A stretch of DNA of 64,000 nt from Streptomyces roseicoloratus (GTDB lineage Bacteria; Actinomycetota; Actinomycetes; Streptomycetales; Streptomycetaceae). A program made the position numbers and the translations under genes. Where the stretch lies: NCBI RefSeq assembly GCF_004117935.1, contig NZ_SDOY01000113.1, positions 62,001 through 126,000 of the forward strand, in the 5' to 3' direction. Under the pieces are notes generated by a model that ran no database searches, was not told the DNA's origin, and was given only the letters and a program-made list of their open reading frames with translations. The first letter of the stretch is position 1; each line of letters starts with the position of its first letter. This document shows, one piece after another, positions 56,665-64,000 of this stretch.

Positions 56665-56871
56665 TCAGCCGATGCCGACGGCCTGGCCGGCCGGCAGTTC
56701 GGGCCGGACGCGTTCCAGGAGGCGGCCCGTCCGGTTCCGGCCCCGGCTGCCGTTGTCGCCCCAGAAGTCCGAGTCCGTGTCGTCGTGGAGCAGGGTCGCG
56801 TCTCCCGTGGCCACGAGGACCGCGGCGAGGCCGGGCTGCTGCGCGGACGTGGCGCGCGGCAACCGGGCCAT
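56665..56871 (-). pseudogene. C-terminal fragment of a NADAR-like protein
   Basis: 68 codons from ATG 56871. The stretch LVATGDATLLHDDTDSDFWGDNGSRGRNRTGRLLERVRPEL resembles the C-terminal third of NADAR (DUF1768) proteins, which hydrolyse N-glycosidic bonds of ADP-ribosyl or riboflavin-pathway compounds. The N-terminal two thirds are missing upstream in every frame. This looks like a truncated remnant, or a small stand-alone derivative. The start has no strong ribosome binding site. Identification is from memory of the motif. Confidence 0.45.
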
Positions 56872-57008
56872 GACCGCCGTGCGGATCCGCCCTCAGTCCT
56901 CACGCGGCGGCGCCGTGGCGGGTGAATGCGCGGGGCCCGACGGGGCAGTCGGCAGAGAGAGGGAGCTGTCCGGGGGGGAACGCGCCCGTGCCTGAAGGGA
57001 GTGCGCTC

Positions 57009-57572
57009 ATGAACCCCAGTGAACAGAGCGAGCGGACCGAACAGACCGAGCGGACCGGGTGGGCCGGAGCGGCGGAAGCGGCCCGGCCGGGCACGGCGGC
57101 GGAAGCGGCCGGGCCGGCCGGATCACCCGGGCCGGGCCCTCGCGTGGTGGTCGGCGTGGACGGTTCTCCGGCCTCGCACGAGGCGCTGCGGTGGGCGGCG
57201 CGGCACGCCCGCCTGACCGGAGCGAACCTGGAGGCCTGGGGTGCGTACGACGTGCCCGGAGCGGTGGGCTGGTCGGCGCCGGCCGTGGACGCCGCCTTCG
57301 ACGCGCAGCACGCCCGGCAGGCACTGACCGACGAGATTCGGACGGCACTCGGCGGGTCCGGCGACGTCGCCCTGGAGGAGCACGTCGTCAGGGGCAACCC
57401 CGCCAAGGTCCTGACGGAGGCGTCGGAAGGCGCGGACCTGCTCGTCGTGGGCAGCAGGGGCCGCGGAGGCTTCTCGAGCCTCCTGCTGGGCTCGGTCAGT
57501 CAGCAGTGCGCCCTGCACGCCTCATGCCCGGTCGTCATCGTCCGCCCGGGCACGGTCGACGCGGGACGGTGA
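57009..57572 (+). CDS. Universal stress protein, single UspA domain with low-complexity leader
   Basis: 187 residues. A hydrophilic leader of about 45 residues made of SERTEQTERT and Ala/Gly/Pro runs precedes one UspA domain (RVVVGVDGSPASHEALRWAARHA). The domain ends with the ATP-binding pattern GSRGRGGFSSLLLGS. The ATG at 57009 has AAGGGAG seven bases upstream; the frame is open further back to 56922 without support. It lies near DUF1876, CBS and phosphatase genes, a stress-type neighbourhood. The leader resembles in style the TDR tail of the permease at 1143-2645. Confidence 0.88.
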   Translation: MNPSEQSERTEQTERTGWAGAAEAARPGTAAEAAGPAGSPGPGPRVVVGVDGSPASHEALRWAARHARLTGANLEAWGAYDVPGAVGWSAPAVDAAFDAQHARQALTDEIRTALGGSGDVALEEHVVRGNPAKVLTEASEGADLLVVGSRGRGGFSSLLLGSVSQQCALHASCPVVIVRPGTVDAGR

Positions 57573-57754
57573 GGGACGCCCCGGGCCACGTGAACGACCC
57601 GGGACGGCCGCCGCACGCGGCGCCCTGGCGAAGGGCGTGCGGCACACCGGCACGGCGCCCGCCCTCCGTGGCGCGAAGGCGTCCCCGGCGGGATGCTGAG
57701 AGGAGAAGGGCCGCGCGGTGCTTCCGTGTGGTCGCGGGTACGAGGAGGCGGACC

Positions 57755-58054
57755 ATGACACGGCACCTGGAGTGGAAGGTCGGCGTGGATCTGGTCGAGG
57801 AGAACGGCAGGACCAAGGCGGAGGCGCGCCTGGACACCGGTACGTCCACCCTCACCGGACACGGCAGCGCCCGCTGCAACCCGTCGGACGTGGACGTACC
57901 GGCCATCGGTGACGAGCTCGCCGCGGGCCGGGCCATGAAGGATCTGGCCGGAAAGCTGATGCGGGAGGCCGACCGGGAGATGGAGGCCGTGGGCGCCGAC
58001 ACCGTGCCGCGGCGCACCGGACCCGGATACGGCTGGCCGGAGGCGGTCGAGTGA
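57755..58054 (+). CDS. DUF1876 (dsRBD-like) protein
   Basis: 99 residues. The core HLEWKVGVDLVEENGRTKAEARLDTGTSTLTGHGSARCNPSDVDVPAIGDELAAGRAMKDLAGKLM matches the DUF1876 family, a small alpha/beta fold common in actinobacteria near universal stress proteins. Its function is unknown. The ATG at 57755 is set by GAGGAGG six bases upstream, against a long open frame in the same phase. It follows the universal stress gene on the same strand with a 182-bp gap. Confidence 0.88.
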   Translation: MTRHLEWKVGVDLVEENGRTKAEARLDTGTSTLTGHGSARCNPSDVDVPAIGDELAAGRAMKDLAGKLMREADREMEAVGADTVPRRTGPGYGWPEAVE

Positions 58055-58077
58055 CGGACCGCCACCCAGCCGTCCGT

Positions 58078-58114
58078 CCCGGTCCGCCGGTGCCACCCGC
58101 ACCGGCGGACCGGG
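58078..58114. terminator. Bidirectional terminator (16-bp perfect stem)
   Basis: CCCGGTCCGCCGGTGC (58078-58093) pairs perfectly with 58099-58114 around a 5-base loop, between the convergent DUF1876 and CBS genes. Confidence 0.85.
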
Positions 58115-58139
58115 CGTCGGCGGGACCGTGCGGGGCCGC

Positions 58140-58748
58140 TCAGTCCCCGCCGTTCCCCTGCTGGTCCTCGTAGGTCAGCCGGTCCACGACCTCCACCACG
58201 CCGTCCACGTCCTCGCAGAGGCGGACGAAGATCGGCGCGAGGCTCTTGCGCGGCAGGGTGCCGCTCAGCGTCACCCTGCCCTCCGCCACGTCGATGTGGA
58301 GCGAGGCGGGGGACAGGCGCAGGATGCGGGTGACCACGTCCTCCAGGATCTCCTCCTGGATGGCCCGGTCACGGCGCAGGAACAGCTGGAGCAGGTCGCT
58401 GCGGCTCAGCACGCCGATCAGCCGGCCGTCGGGGTCCACCACCGGCAGCCGCTTCACCCGGTGCCGTTCCATGTGCCGGGCCGCCTCCACCGCCGTCCAG
58501 GAGGGACGGGCGGTCACCACCGGGCTCGACATCATGGCCTCGGCGGTGCTGGGGCCGTCCTTCGCGGTGTGGCGCCTGAGCAGGTCCGCCTCGGAGACCA
58601 CGCCCACCGGCCGGTCCGCCTCGTCCACGACCGGCACGGCCGTGATGCCGTACTCGTCGAGCAGCCGGGCGATCTCCTTGAAGGGAGTCCCCCGCTGCAC
58701 CGCGACCGCGGTAGGCGTCATGAGGTCGGCGACACTGCGGTGCCTCAT
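58140..58748 (-). CDS. CBS-pair and BON domain protein
   Basis: 202 residues. Two CBS motifs bind an adenosyl ligand: VADLMTPTAVAVQRGTPFKEIARLLDEYGITAVPVVDEADRPVGVVSEADLL and AMMSSPVVTARPSWTAVEAARHMERHRVKRLPVVDPDGRLIGVLSRSDLL. A BON domain follows from about residue 130 (LHIDVAEGRVTLSGTLPRKSL). The ATG at 58748 starts the conserved MRHRSVADLM; a further in-frame ATG at 58793 is unlikely. CBS-BON proteins are typical of actinobacterial dormancy/stress islands and probably sense energy charge. Target unknown. Confidence 0.9.
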   Translation of the reverse strand: MRHRSVADLMTPTAVAVQRGTPFKEIARLLDEYGITAVPVVDEADRPVGVVSEADLLRRHTAKDGPSTAEAMMSSPVVTARPSWTAVEAARHMERHRVKRLPVVDPDGRLIGVLSRSDLLQLFLRRDRAIQEEILEDVVTRILRLSPASLHIDVAEGRVTLSGTLPRKSLAPIFVRLCEDVDGVVEVVDRLTYEDQQGNGGD

Positions 58749-58902
58749 TGTTGGTCCCGTCCCTTCTTGGCTCCTTTGTCCATGATCCCTCACGCACGAC
58801 AGCCGATGCCCCGCGGGTCGGTGACCGGGGTGGCGGGGACGGCGGACCGGGCGGTGCCGCGAGTCCGCGGCGCCCCGCCCCGCCCGGCCGCGGACCCGCT
58901 GC

Positions 58903-59571
58903 TCAGTCCGTCCGGCCCAGCACCTCGCGCAGGGCCGCCACCGCGTGCTCGCGGTGCTCGTCGAGCCATCGCACCGCCGCCGTCCCGTCCGCCTCGCCCA
59001 CCGCCGAGACGACCGCGCGGTGCTCGTGGACCGCCCGCTCCCGGTGCGGGTCCTCGGCGTAGTACAGCGCGCGGTACGCGTCGGTGGCGTCCCACAGGGT
59101 CGCGATCAGGCGTACCAGGCGCGGCATGCCCGATGCCTCGATCAGGGTGAAGTGGAAGCGCCGGTTGGCCTCGGCCATGGCCGTGACGTCGCCCGCGTCG
59201 GCCGCCCGCTCGACCTCTTCCTGGATCCGCTCCAGCGTGCCGGTCAGCCCGTCCGGCATCCGGGCGAGCGCGGCGCGCACGGCCTCCGTCTCCAGGAGCT
59301 GCCGGATCCGGTAGATCTCCTCCAGGTCCGCCAGGGACAACTCGGCGAAGAAATAGCCCCGGTGGACGTGGTGCACCACCAGGCCCTCGGCCTCCAGGGT
59401 CTTCAGCGCCTCCCGCAGCGGGACGCGGCTCACGTCGAGCCGCGCGGCGAGGGCGTCCTGCCGGATCGGGTCGCCCGGTCGCAACTCCCCGGTGGTGATG
59501 GCGCGTCGCAGCTCTTCCAGGACGAACTGCTGGGCGGTCGGTGGCCGCCGCCGCTCCACGGTGCCGCTCAT
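58903..59571 (-). CDS. GntR family regulator, FCD type
   Basis: 222 residues. The GntR winged HTH (QFVLEELRRAITTGELRPGDPIRQDALAARLDVSRVPLREALKTLEAEGLV) is at about 13-70 and an FCD helical effector domain follows (IYRIRQLLETEAVRAALA, RFHFTLIEASGMPRLVRLIATLW, VHEHRAVVSAV), with the metal-binding His/Asp pattern. FCD proteins sense organic acids. The ATG at 59571 overlaps the CoA-transferase stop (ATGA). Its likely target is the divergent promoter at 60879-61036, which has a matching palindrome. By context it should respond to glutarate or its CoA ester. Confidence 0.88.
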   Translation of the reverse strand: MSGTVERRRPPTAQQFVLEELRRAITTGELRPGDPIRQDALAARLDVSRVPLREALKTLEAEGLVVHHVHRGYFFAELSLADLEEIYRIRQLLETEAVRAALARMPDGLTGTLERIQEEVERAADAGDVTAMAEANRRFHFTLIEASGMPRLVRLIATLWDATDAYRALYYAEDPHRERAVHEHRAVVSAVGEADGTAAVRWLDEHREHAVAALREVLGRTD

Positions 59572-60878
59572 CGCTGTGTCCCTTCGCGTTCCGCCCGACC
59601 CGGCTCCGTGGGTCCGGGCTGCGGCGGTTCCGGCTCCGCCGCTCCCGGCCGCGTCCGTCCTGGCTCGGTCGCTCCCGGCCCCGTGAGTCCCAGCTCCGCC
59701 AGGACCTCCGCGGTGTGCTCGCCGAGGCGCGGGGGAGCGGAGCGGTAGGCGGCGGGTGTGGCGCCGAAGGCGACGGGATGGGCGACCTGACCCGGCCCGG
59801 CGGCCTCCTCCGGGACGCGCGGGCCGATCCCGAGCCGGTCGGCGAGCGCGAAGGCGCCGGACAGGTCGTTGATCGGGCCGCAGGGCACGCCCGCCGCGGT
59901 CAGCTCCTCGAACCAGGCGTCCGCGGTGCGGGTCGCGAGCCGCCCGGACAGGGCGGCGGCCAGTTCCTCCCGGTGCGCGACGCGGGCGGAGTTGGTGGCG
60001 AAACGGGGGTCGCCGGCGAGGCCGGGGCTGCCGATCCGTTCGCACAGGGCGCGGAACTGACGGTCGTTGCCGACGGCGAGCACCAGCGGGCGGTCGCTCG
60101 CCTCGAACACCTCGTACGGGGTGATGCTGGGGTGCCGGTTGCCCAGGGCGCGGGGCACGACGCCGGCGGCGAGGTGGGCGGAGGCCTGGTTGGTGAGCGC
60201 GGAGAGCAGGGAGGTCAGCAGGGAGACCTCGATCCGCTGGCCCTCGCCGGTCCGTTCGCGGTGGCGGAGCGCGGCCAGGACGCCGAGCCCCGCGTGGAGG
60301 CCGGTGATGACGTCCACCAGCGCCACGCCCGCCTTGGTGCCGGGGCCGTCCGGCTCGCCGGTGACGCTCATCAGGCCGCCCATGGCCTGCACGAGCAGGT
60401 CGTAACCGGGCAGCGCGGCGCCCTCGGCGGAGCCGAAACCGGTCACGGAGCAGTAGACGAGACCGGGGTTGGTGGCCCGCACCCGCTCGTAGCCGAGGCC
60501 GAGGCGGTCCATGGTGCCGGGGCGGAAGTTCTCCACGAGGACGTCGGCCCGGTCGACGATCGCCCGGGCGGTCTCCCGACCGGCCGGATCGCCCAGGTCG
60601 AGCGCGACGGAACGCTTGTTGCGGTTCACCCCGAGGAAGTACGTGGCCTGGCCGCCGGCGAACGGCGGGCCCCACGCGCGCGTGTCGTCGCCCGTGCCGG
60701 GGCGCTCGATCTTCACGACCTCGGCACCGAGATCCGCGAGGAGCATCGTCATGTACGGGCCGGCCAGCACCCGGCCGAAGTCGGCGACGACGATCCCGGA
60801 CAGGGCACCGCCCGCAAGACCCGCCGGCCCCTCGGCCGCGGCGTCGTCCGCGGGGCCTTCCGGTCGTTCCGCCCGCAT
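59568..60878 (-). CDS. CaiB/BaiF family CoA-transferase, probably glutarate-specific
   Basis: 436 residues, class III CoA-transferase. Family motifs include VADFGRVLAGPYMTMLLADLGAEVVKIERPGTGDDTR, YFLGVNRNKRSVALDL and VLVENFRPGTMDRLGLGYE. The catalytic aspartate lies in LPGYDLLVQAMGGLMSVTG near residue 170. A Pro/Glu-rich tail of about 40 residues ends the protein. The ATG at 60878 has AAGGAG six bases upstream. Divergent pairing with a glutaryl-CoA dehydrogenase parallels the GcdH/SUGCT-type pairing known from proteobacteria and mammals, so conversion of glutarate to glutaryl-CoA is the likely role (inference). Confidence 0.85.
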   Translation of the reverse strand: MRAERPEGPADDAAAEGPAGLAGGALSGIVVADFGRVLAGPYMTMLLADLGAEVVKIERPGTGDDTRAWGPPFAGGQATYFLGVNRNKRSVALDLGDPAGRETARAIVDRADVLVENFRPGTMDRLGLGYERVRATNPGLVYCSVTGFGSAEGAALPGYDLLVQAMGGLMSVTGEPDGPGTKAGVALVDVITGLHAGLGVLAALRHRERTGEGQRIEVSLLTSLLSALTNQASAHLAAGVVPRALGNRHPSITPYEVFEASDRPLVLAVGNDRQFRALCERIGSPGLAGDPRFATNSARVAHREELAAALSGRLATRTADAWFEELTAAGVPCGPINDLSGAFALADRLGIGPRVPEEAAGPGQVAHPVAFGATPAAYRSAPPRLGEHTAEVLAELGLTGPGATEPGRTRPGAAEPEPPQPGPTEPGRAEREGTQR

Positions 60879-60963
60879 ACCGCTCTCCTTCGTGGCCCCA
60901 TGCCGGGGCCGTCGGATCCAGCCGGTCCACGCCGGACCGTACGCTTCGTGATCGCCCCATTCA

Positions 60964-60979
60964 ATACTGGATCCAATAT
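60964..60979. promoter_or_regulatory. Palindromic operator in the glutarate module
   Basis: ATACTGGATCCAATAT is a 16-bp palindrome with one mismatch, core TGGATCCA. It sits midway between the divergent CoA-transferase and glutaryl-CoA dehydrogenase starts, where a GntR-FCD protein would act on both promoters. Confidence 0.6.
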
Positions 60980-61036
60980 CCGATCTCCCGCTAGGCTGCG
61001 GCACGCCGAGTCGTCACTGTCGCCAGGAGGCCGTCC

Positions 61037-62230
61037 GTGAAGTCGCCGAAGTCCCCGAGTCCCTCGCCCGTCCACCCGCTCGACCTGTTCGCGATCGACG
61101 GGCTCCTGACGGACGAGGAGCGGGAGATCCGCCGCACCGTGCGGGCGCTCGCCGACCGCGAGCTGCGGCCGCACGTCGCCGAGTGGTTCGAGGCGGGCGC
61201 CGTCCCCGCCCGCGAGCTGGCCCGCACGCTGGGCGGCCTGGGCGTCCTCGGCATGCACCTGGAGGGCTACGGCTGCGCGGGCACCAACGCGGTGGCGTAC
61301 GGCCTGGCGTGCATGGAGCTGGAGGCCGTCGACTCCGGGCTGCGCTCGCTGGTCTCCGTGCAGGGCTCGCTCGCGATGTACGCGATCCGGAAGTTCGGCT
61401 CCGAGGAGCAGAAGCAGCGCTGGCTGCCCGGCATGGCGGCCGGCGAGTACATCGGCTGTTTCGGTCTCACCGAGCCGGACGCCGGCTCCGATCCGGGCGC
61501 GATGCGCACCAACGCCAAGCGCGACGGCGCGGACTGGGTGCTCAACGGCACCAAGATGTGGATCACCAACGGCTCCGTCTCCGACGTCGCCGTCGTCTGG
61601 GCCCGCACCGAGGACGGCGTCCGCGGCTTCGTCGTGCCCACGGACACCCCCGGCTTCAGCGCGCCCGAGATCAAGCAGAAGCTCTCCCTGCGCGCCAGCG
61701 TCACCAGCGAACTGGTCATGGAGGACGTGCGGCTGCCCTCCGACGCGGTGCTGCCCGGGGCCCGTGGCCTGTCCGGTCCGCTCGGCTGCCTCAACGAGGC
61801 GCGCTTCGGCATCGTCTTCGGCGCCCTCGGTGCCGCCCGCGACTGCCTGGAGACGGCGATCGCGTACGCGGGCGACCGCACCGTCTTCGCCCGGCCGCTC
61901 TCCTCGTACCAGCTGACGCAGCAGAAGCTCGCCGACATGGCGCTGGAACTCGGCAAGGGCATGCTGCTCGCCGTCCACCTGGGCCGCCTCAAGGACGCCG
62001 GCACGCTCGCCCCGGAGCAGATCAGCCTCGGCAAGCTGAACAACGTCCGCGAGGCCATCGCGGTCGCCCGCGAGTGCCGCACCATCCTCGGCGCCAACGG
62101 CATCACCCTCGAGTACCCGGTGCTGCGCCACGCCAACAACCTGGAGTCGGTCCTCACCTACGAGGGCACCAGCGAGGTCCACTCCCTGGTCATCGGCAAG
62201 GCGCTCACCGGCGAGCAGGCCTTCCGCTGA
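61037..62230 (+). CDS. gcdH: Glutaryl-CoA dehydrogenase (acyl-CoA dehydrogenase family)
   Basis: 397 residues. Oxidises and decarboxylates glutaryl-CoA to crotonyl-CoA with FAD. It has the GCDH-typical arginine in DSGLRSLVSVQGSL that binds the substrate carboxylate, GCFGLTEPDAGSDPGAM for the flavin, FSLRASVT-like LSLRASVTSELVMEDV, and the catalytic glutamate in TYEGTSEVHSLVIG. Similarity to the human enzyme is visible along the whole chain. The GTG at 61037 has AGGAGG six bases upstream. It is divergent from the CoA-transferase/GntR pair and followed by a long-armed hairpin. Confidence 0.9.
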   Translation: MKSPKSPSPSPVHPLDLFAIDGLLTDEEREIRRTVRALADRELRPHVAEWFEAGAVPARELARTLGGLGVLGMHLEGYGCAGTNAVAYGLACMELEAVDSGLRSLVSVQGSLAMYAIRKFGSEEQKQRWLPGMAAGEYIGCFGLTEPDAGSDPGAMRTNAKRDGADWVLNGTKMWITNGSVSDVAVVWARTEDGVRGFVVPTDTPGFSAPEIKQKLSLRASVTSELVMEDVRLPSDAVLPGARGLSGPLGCLNEARFGIVFGALGAARDCLETAIAYAGDRTVFARPLSSYQLTQQKLADMALELGKGMLLAVHLGRLKDAGTLAPEQISLGKLNNVREAIAVARECRTILGANGITLEYPVLRHANNLESVLTYEGTSEVHSLVIGKALTGEQAFR

Positions 62231-62231
62231 G

Positions 62232-62283
62232 CCGGCGGGCCGGCCGCGGCCGACCGGCCCGGCCCGGCCGACCGGCCCGCCGG
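62232..62283. terminator. Stem-loop after gcdH
   Basis: CCGGCGGGCCGG (62232-62243) pairs with CCGGCCCGCCGG (62272-62283). The 28-base interior is itself GC-rich and can fold. Confidence 0.5.
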
Positions 62284-62310
62284 ACGGGCCCTGCCGGTCT
62301 CAGCCGGCCG

Positions 62311-62814
62311 TCACCCGGCCTTCACCCGGTCGACGAAGGCGTTGAGGTTGTCCGTCATCCGGGCGACCTGCTCCTCCAGGGTCAGGGACTCCTCGTGCCG
62401 CCGGCCGCGCAGCTTCGGCTGCCGCTTTTCCCGTACGTACAGGGGGCAGGCGAGGTCGGCGCAGATGTACGTGCCCACCGTGTTGCCCTCCCGGCCCCGC
62501 GCACCCGCGAGCGGGGCCGCGAGCAGGGTCACGCCGGAGGAGGCGTGCGAGGTCAGGCAGATCTGGCACATGCTGGACTTCGTCGCGCTGGTGCGGCCCA
62601 CCGACGGCACCCGCAGCGTGATGCCGACCGGGCCGTCGGCGCGCGGCACGACCAGGTGGGCGCGCAGCGGCGCGCCCGGGTCGACCCAGCCCAGGAAGTC
62701 CAGGTCCTCCCAGGGCAGTTCGGCGAAGTCGAGCGGCAGCCTCATGCGGGCCGCGTCGCCCTTCGTGCAGTTCACGAAGGACGCGCGGATCTGTTTGTCG
62801 GTCAGTGGTTCCAC
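62311..62814 (-). CDS. FBP-domain (FusB-like treble-clef zinc) protein
   Basis: 167 residues. The N-terminal part (LTDKQIRASFVNCTKGDAARMRLPLDF) and the zinc site formed by C-x2-C in SMCQICLTSH and C-x4-C in YICADLACPLYVREKR match the FBP C-terminal domain that binds elongation factor G in FusB-type proteins. In FusB it rescues EF-G from fusidic acid; in actinomycetes the role is not established. GTG at 62814 starts the conserved MEPLTDKQI but has no good ribosome binding site. Convergent with gcdH. Confidence 0.8.
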   Translation of the reverse strand: MEPLTDKQIRASFVNCTKGDAARMRLPLDFAELPWEDLDFLGWVDPGAPLRAHLVVPRADGPVGITLRVPSVGRTSATKSSMCQICLTSHASSGVTLLAAPLAGARGREGNTVGTYICADLACPLYVREKRQPKLRGRRHEESLTLEEQVARMTDNLNAFVDRVKAG

Positions 62815-62873
62815 CCGGCGACCGTAACCGGAACGCTTGCCCGGGGCATCCGGTTATCGGGCGCCCCGGCCGT

Positions 62874-64000
62874 TCACGCCCGGATCGGCGGCTGACCGGC
62901 CGGCCGGCCCGGAACGCCGGGCGCGACCGGGAAGGACGAGCCCGCGTCCCTCCCGGTCACCACGCTCGACGACGTGGTCACCGACGCACCGGACGAGGTG
63001 AGGTCGGTGGCCGGCTGCGACTCGGGACCCGAGGACGGCGTCGAGGGGGTCGTGTCCGAAGGCGTCGCGTCGGACGGTGTGGAGTCCGACGGGGTCGGGG
63101 TCGACGTGGACGGTGCCGGCGTGGTCGGGGTGAGCGTCGACGGGCACGGCGAGGGCGTCACGCCGTTGGTGGGCGTCGGCGTCTCCGTACCCGTGATCGT
63201 CACGCACGGCACGGGGGACGACGGCGAGGTGGACGGAGAGGTCGACGAGGACGTCGACGGCGACGTCGACGGGGTGTGCGTGGGCGGCGGCGGGGGAGTG
63301 GTGTGCTTGTCGTGCTGGTGGCCCTTGCCGCCCGGCTCCCGCGCGATCCACTTGTCGGAGTGCGGGTCGTAGACCACGAAGACGTTGATCACCGTCACGG
63401 ACGGCTGGACGACGACCACGTTGCCCGACCGGTACCCCGGCCACGCGGCGCCGACCGGCTTCGGCGACTGCTGCGCGACCGGCGCCGTCAGCGGGTTGCC
63501 GCAGGCGCACCGCACCCGCGGCACGCCGCGGTCGTCGACCATGACCGCGGTGCCCGCCTGGAGCACCGACTGGTACGAGGTGGCCTTCCCGTCACTGAAG
63601 CCGTGGTTGGTCACGCGGGTGTCGACGCGCAGCTGAAGCGTCGTCAGGGAGCGCAGGTAGCCGGGCACTTGGTCGGCCCGGATGCCGAGGACGGAGGCGA
63701 AGGCCGCGTTCTTGGCGGGCTCCGAGGCCAGGAAGCGGGCCTGCTGCTCGACGTCGCAGCTGGCCGTGCGATGCGTGCCGCCGTAGAGGCCCGGCGCCGA
63801 ACCCGTGACGCTGCGCGCCGCGTTGGTCGCCGTGCCGGTCTCGCTGGGCAGCGGCGGCGGGGAGACGGAGGTGCCGTCCGCGCGGGCCGTGGAGCGGGTG
63901 AAGGGATCCGGACCGCTCGCGGAGGTGTTCTGCAGGAACACCTCGCCGCCGCCGGACCCCGCCTGGTTGCCGCCGTCACCGCCGTTCCGCGTCGTCAGGA
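62874..64000 (-). CDS. DUF6777-like secreted/surface protein (N-terminus outside window)
   Basis: About 375 C-terminal residues are visible; the frame is open to the window end and no start is needed here. The globular part begins around GGGEVFLQNTSASGPDPFT and contains CDVEQQARFLASEPAKNAAFASVLGIRADQVPGYLRSLT and RVRCACGNPLTAP, with four cysteines, in line with an extracytoplasmic actinomycete domain (DUF6777). The last 130 residues are a Thr/Ser/Pro-rich stalk with TPSDxTPSD units. Probably anchored by an unseen N-terminal membrane segment. Function unknown. Confidence 0.75.
   Translation of the reverse strand, partial: LTTRNGGDGGNQAGSGGGEVFLQNTSASGPDPFTRSTARADGTSVSPPPLPSETGTATNAARSVTGSAPGLYGGTHRTASCDVEQQARFLASEPAKNAAFASVLGIRADQVPGYLRSLTTLQLRVDTRVTNHGFSDGKATSYQSVLQAGTAVMVDDRGVPRVRCACGNPLTAPVAQQSPKPVGAAWPGYRSGNVVVVQPSVTVINVFVVYDPHSDKWIAREPGGKGHQHDKHTTPPPPPTHTPSTSPSTSSSTSPSTSPSSPVPCVTITGTETPTPTNGVTPSPCPSTLTPTTPAPSTSTPTPSDSTPSDATPSDTTPSTPSSGPESQPATDLTSSGASVTTSSSVVTGRDAGSSFPVAPGVPGRPAGQPPIRA

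Overview
The window is chromosomal DNA from a Streptomyces-like actinomycete. Evidence is the very high GC content, frequent GTG starts, many 4-base ATGA/GTGA gene overlaps, and families typical of the genus: DUF5133, DUF3040, DUF1876, DUF2252, DUF6777, tandem-HTH XRE, a monomeric NADP isocitrate dehydrogenase, and an ECF sigma factor with an extracytoplasmic tail. I see no rRNA, tRNA, CRISPR array, insertion sequence or prophage. The species cannot be fixed from sequence alone.

Layout. 1-4600: a nucleobase module of an amidohydrolase coupled to an NCS2 permease, divergent from a second NCS2 permease, with an 18-bp perfect palindrome between them. 4842-9872: XRE regulator, DMT transporter, VanW-type cell-wall protein, IclR regulator, small monooxygenase. 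9990-15307: a 1521-residue protein joining a membrane sensor, PAS, GGDEF and EAL (cyclic-di-GMP turnover) to a complete alpha-oxoamine synthase, coupled to a SAM methyltransferase. 15318-21839: a minus-strand glycan operon of four glycosyltransferases and a PIG-L deacetylase, stitched together by 4-base overlaps through short proline/alanine-rich frames of unknown function. 22144-27777: GH15 glycosidase, degenerate PAP2 membrane protein, isocitrate dehydrogenase, conserved hypothetical.

27853-37823: a sigma factor carrying its own zinc-finger, membrane and CAP domains, facing a separate CAP protein; universal stress protein, SfnB-like flavin enzyme, SDR epimerase, small DUF proteins (one with a collagen-like tail), D,D-carboxypeptidase, Nudix. 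37920-42051: a kinase / FAD-dehydrogenase / FAD-NAD oxidoreductase operon for glycerol-like substrates. 42350-47512: a 9-codon upstream ORF and a hypothetical gene with a TTA codon (bldA dependence), an APC permease, a HutC-type GntR regulator with DasR-like operators, and DUF2252. 47655-54184: FAD monooxygenase plus PadR regulator, a FadH-type dienoyl-CoA reductase behind a 28-bp palindrome, and dhaKLM.

54460-58748: stress and signalling genes (PAS-GAF-SpoIIE phosphatase, universal stress protein, DUF1876, CBS-BON). 58903-62230: a probable glutarate catabolic module (GntR-FCD, CaiB CoA-transferase, divergent glutaryl-CoA dehydrogenase). The end holds an FBP/treble-clef protein and the C-terminal part of a DUF6777 protein. 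Two gene remnants are visible: a TrkA-N-like fragment and a NADAR-like fragment. The best candidates for undescribed biology are the cyclic-di-GMP/alpha-oxoamine synthase fusion, the self-contained sigma/anti-sigma/CAP protein, and the TTA gene behind a leader ORF.
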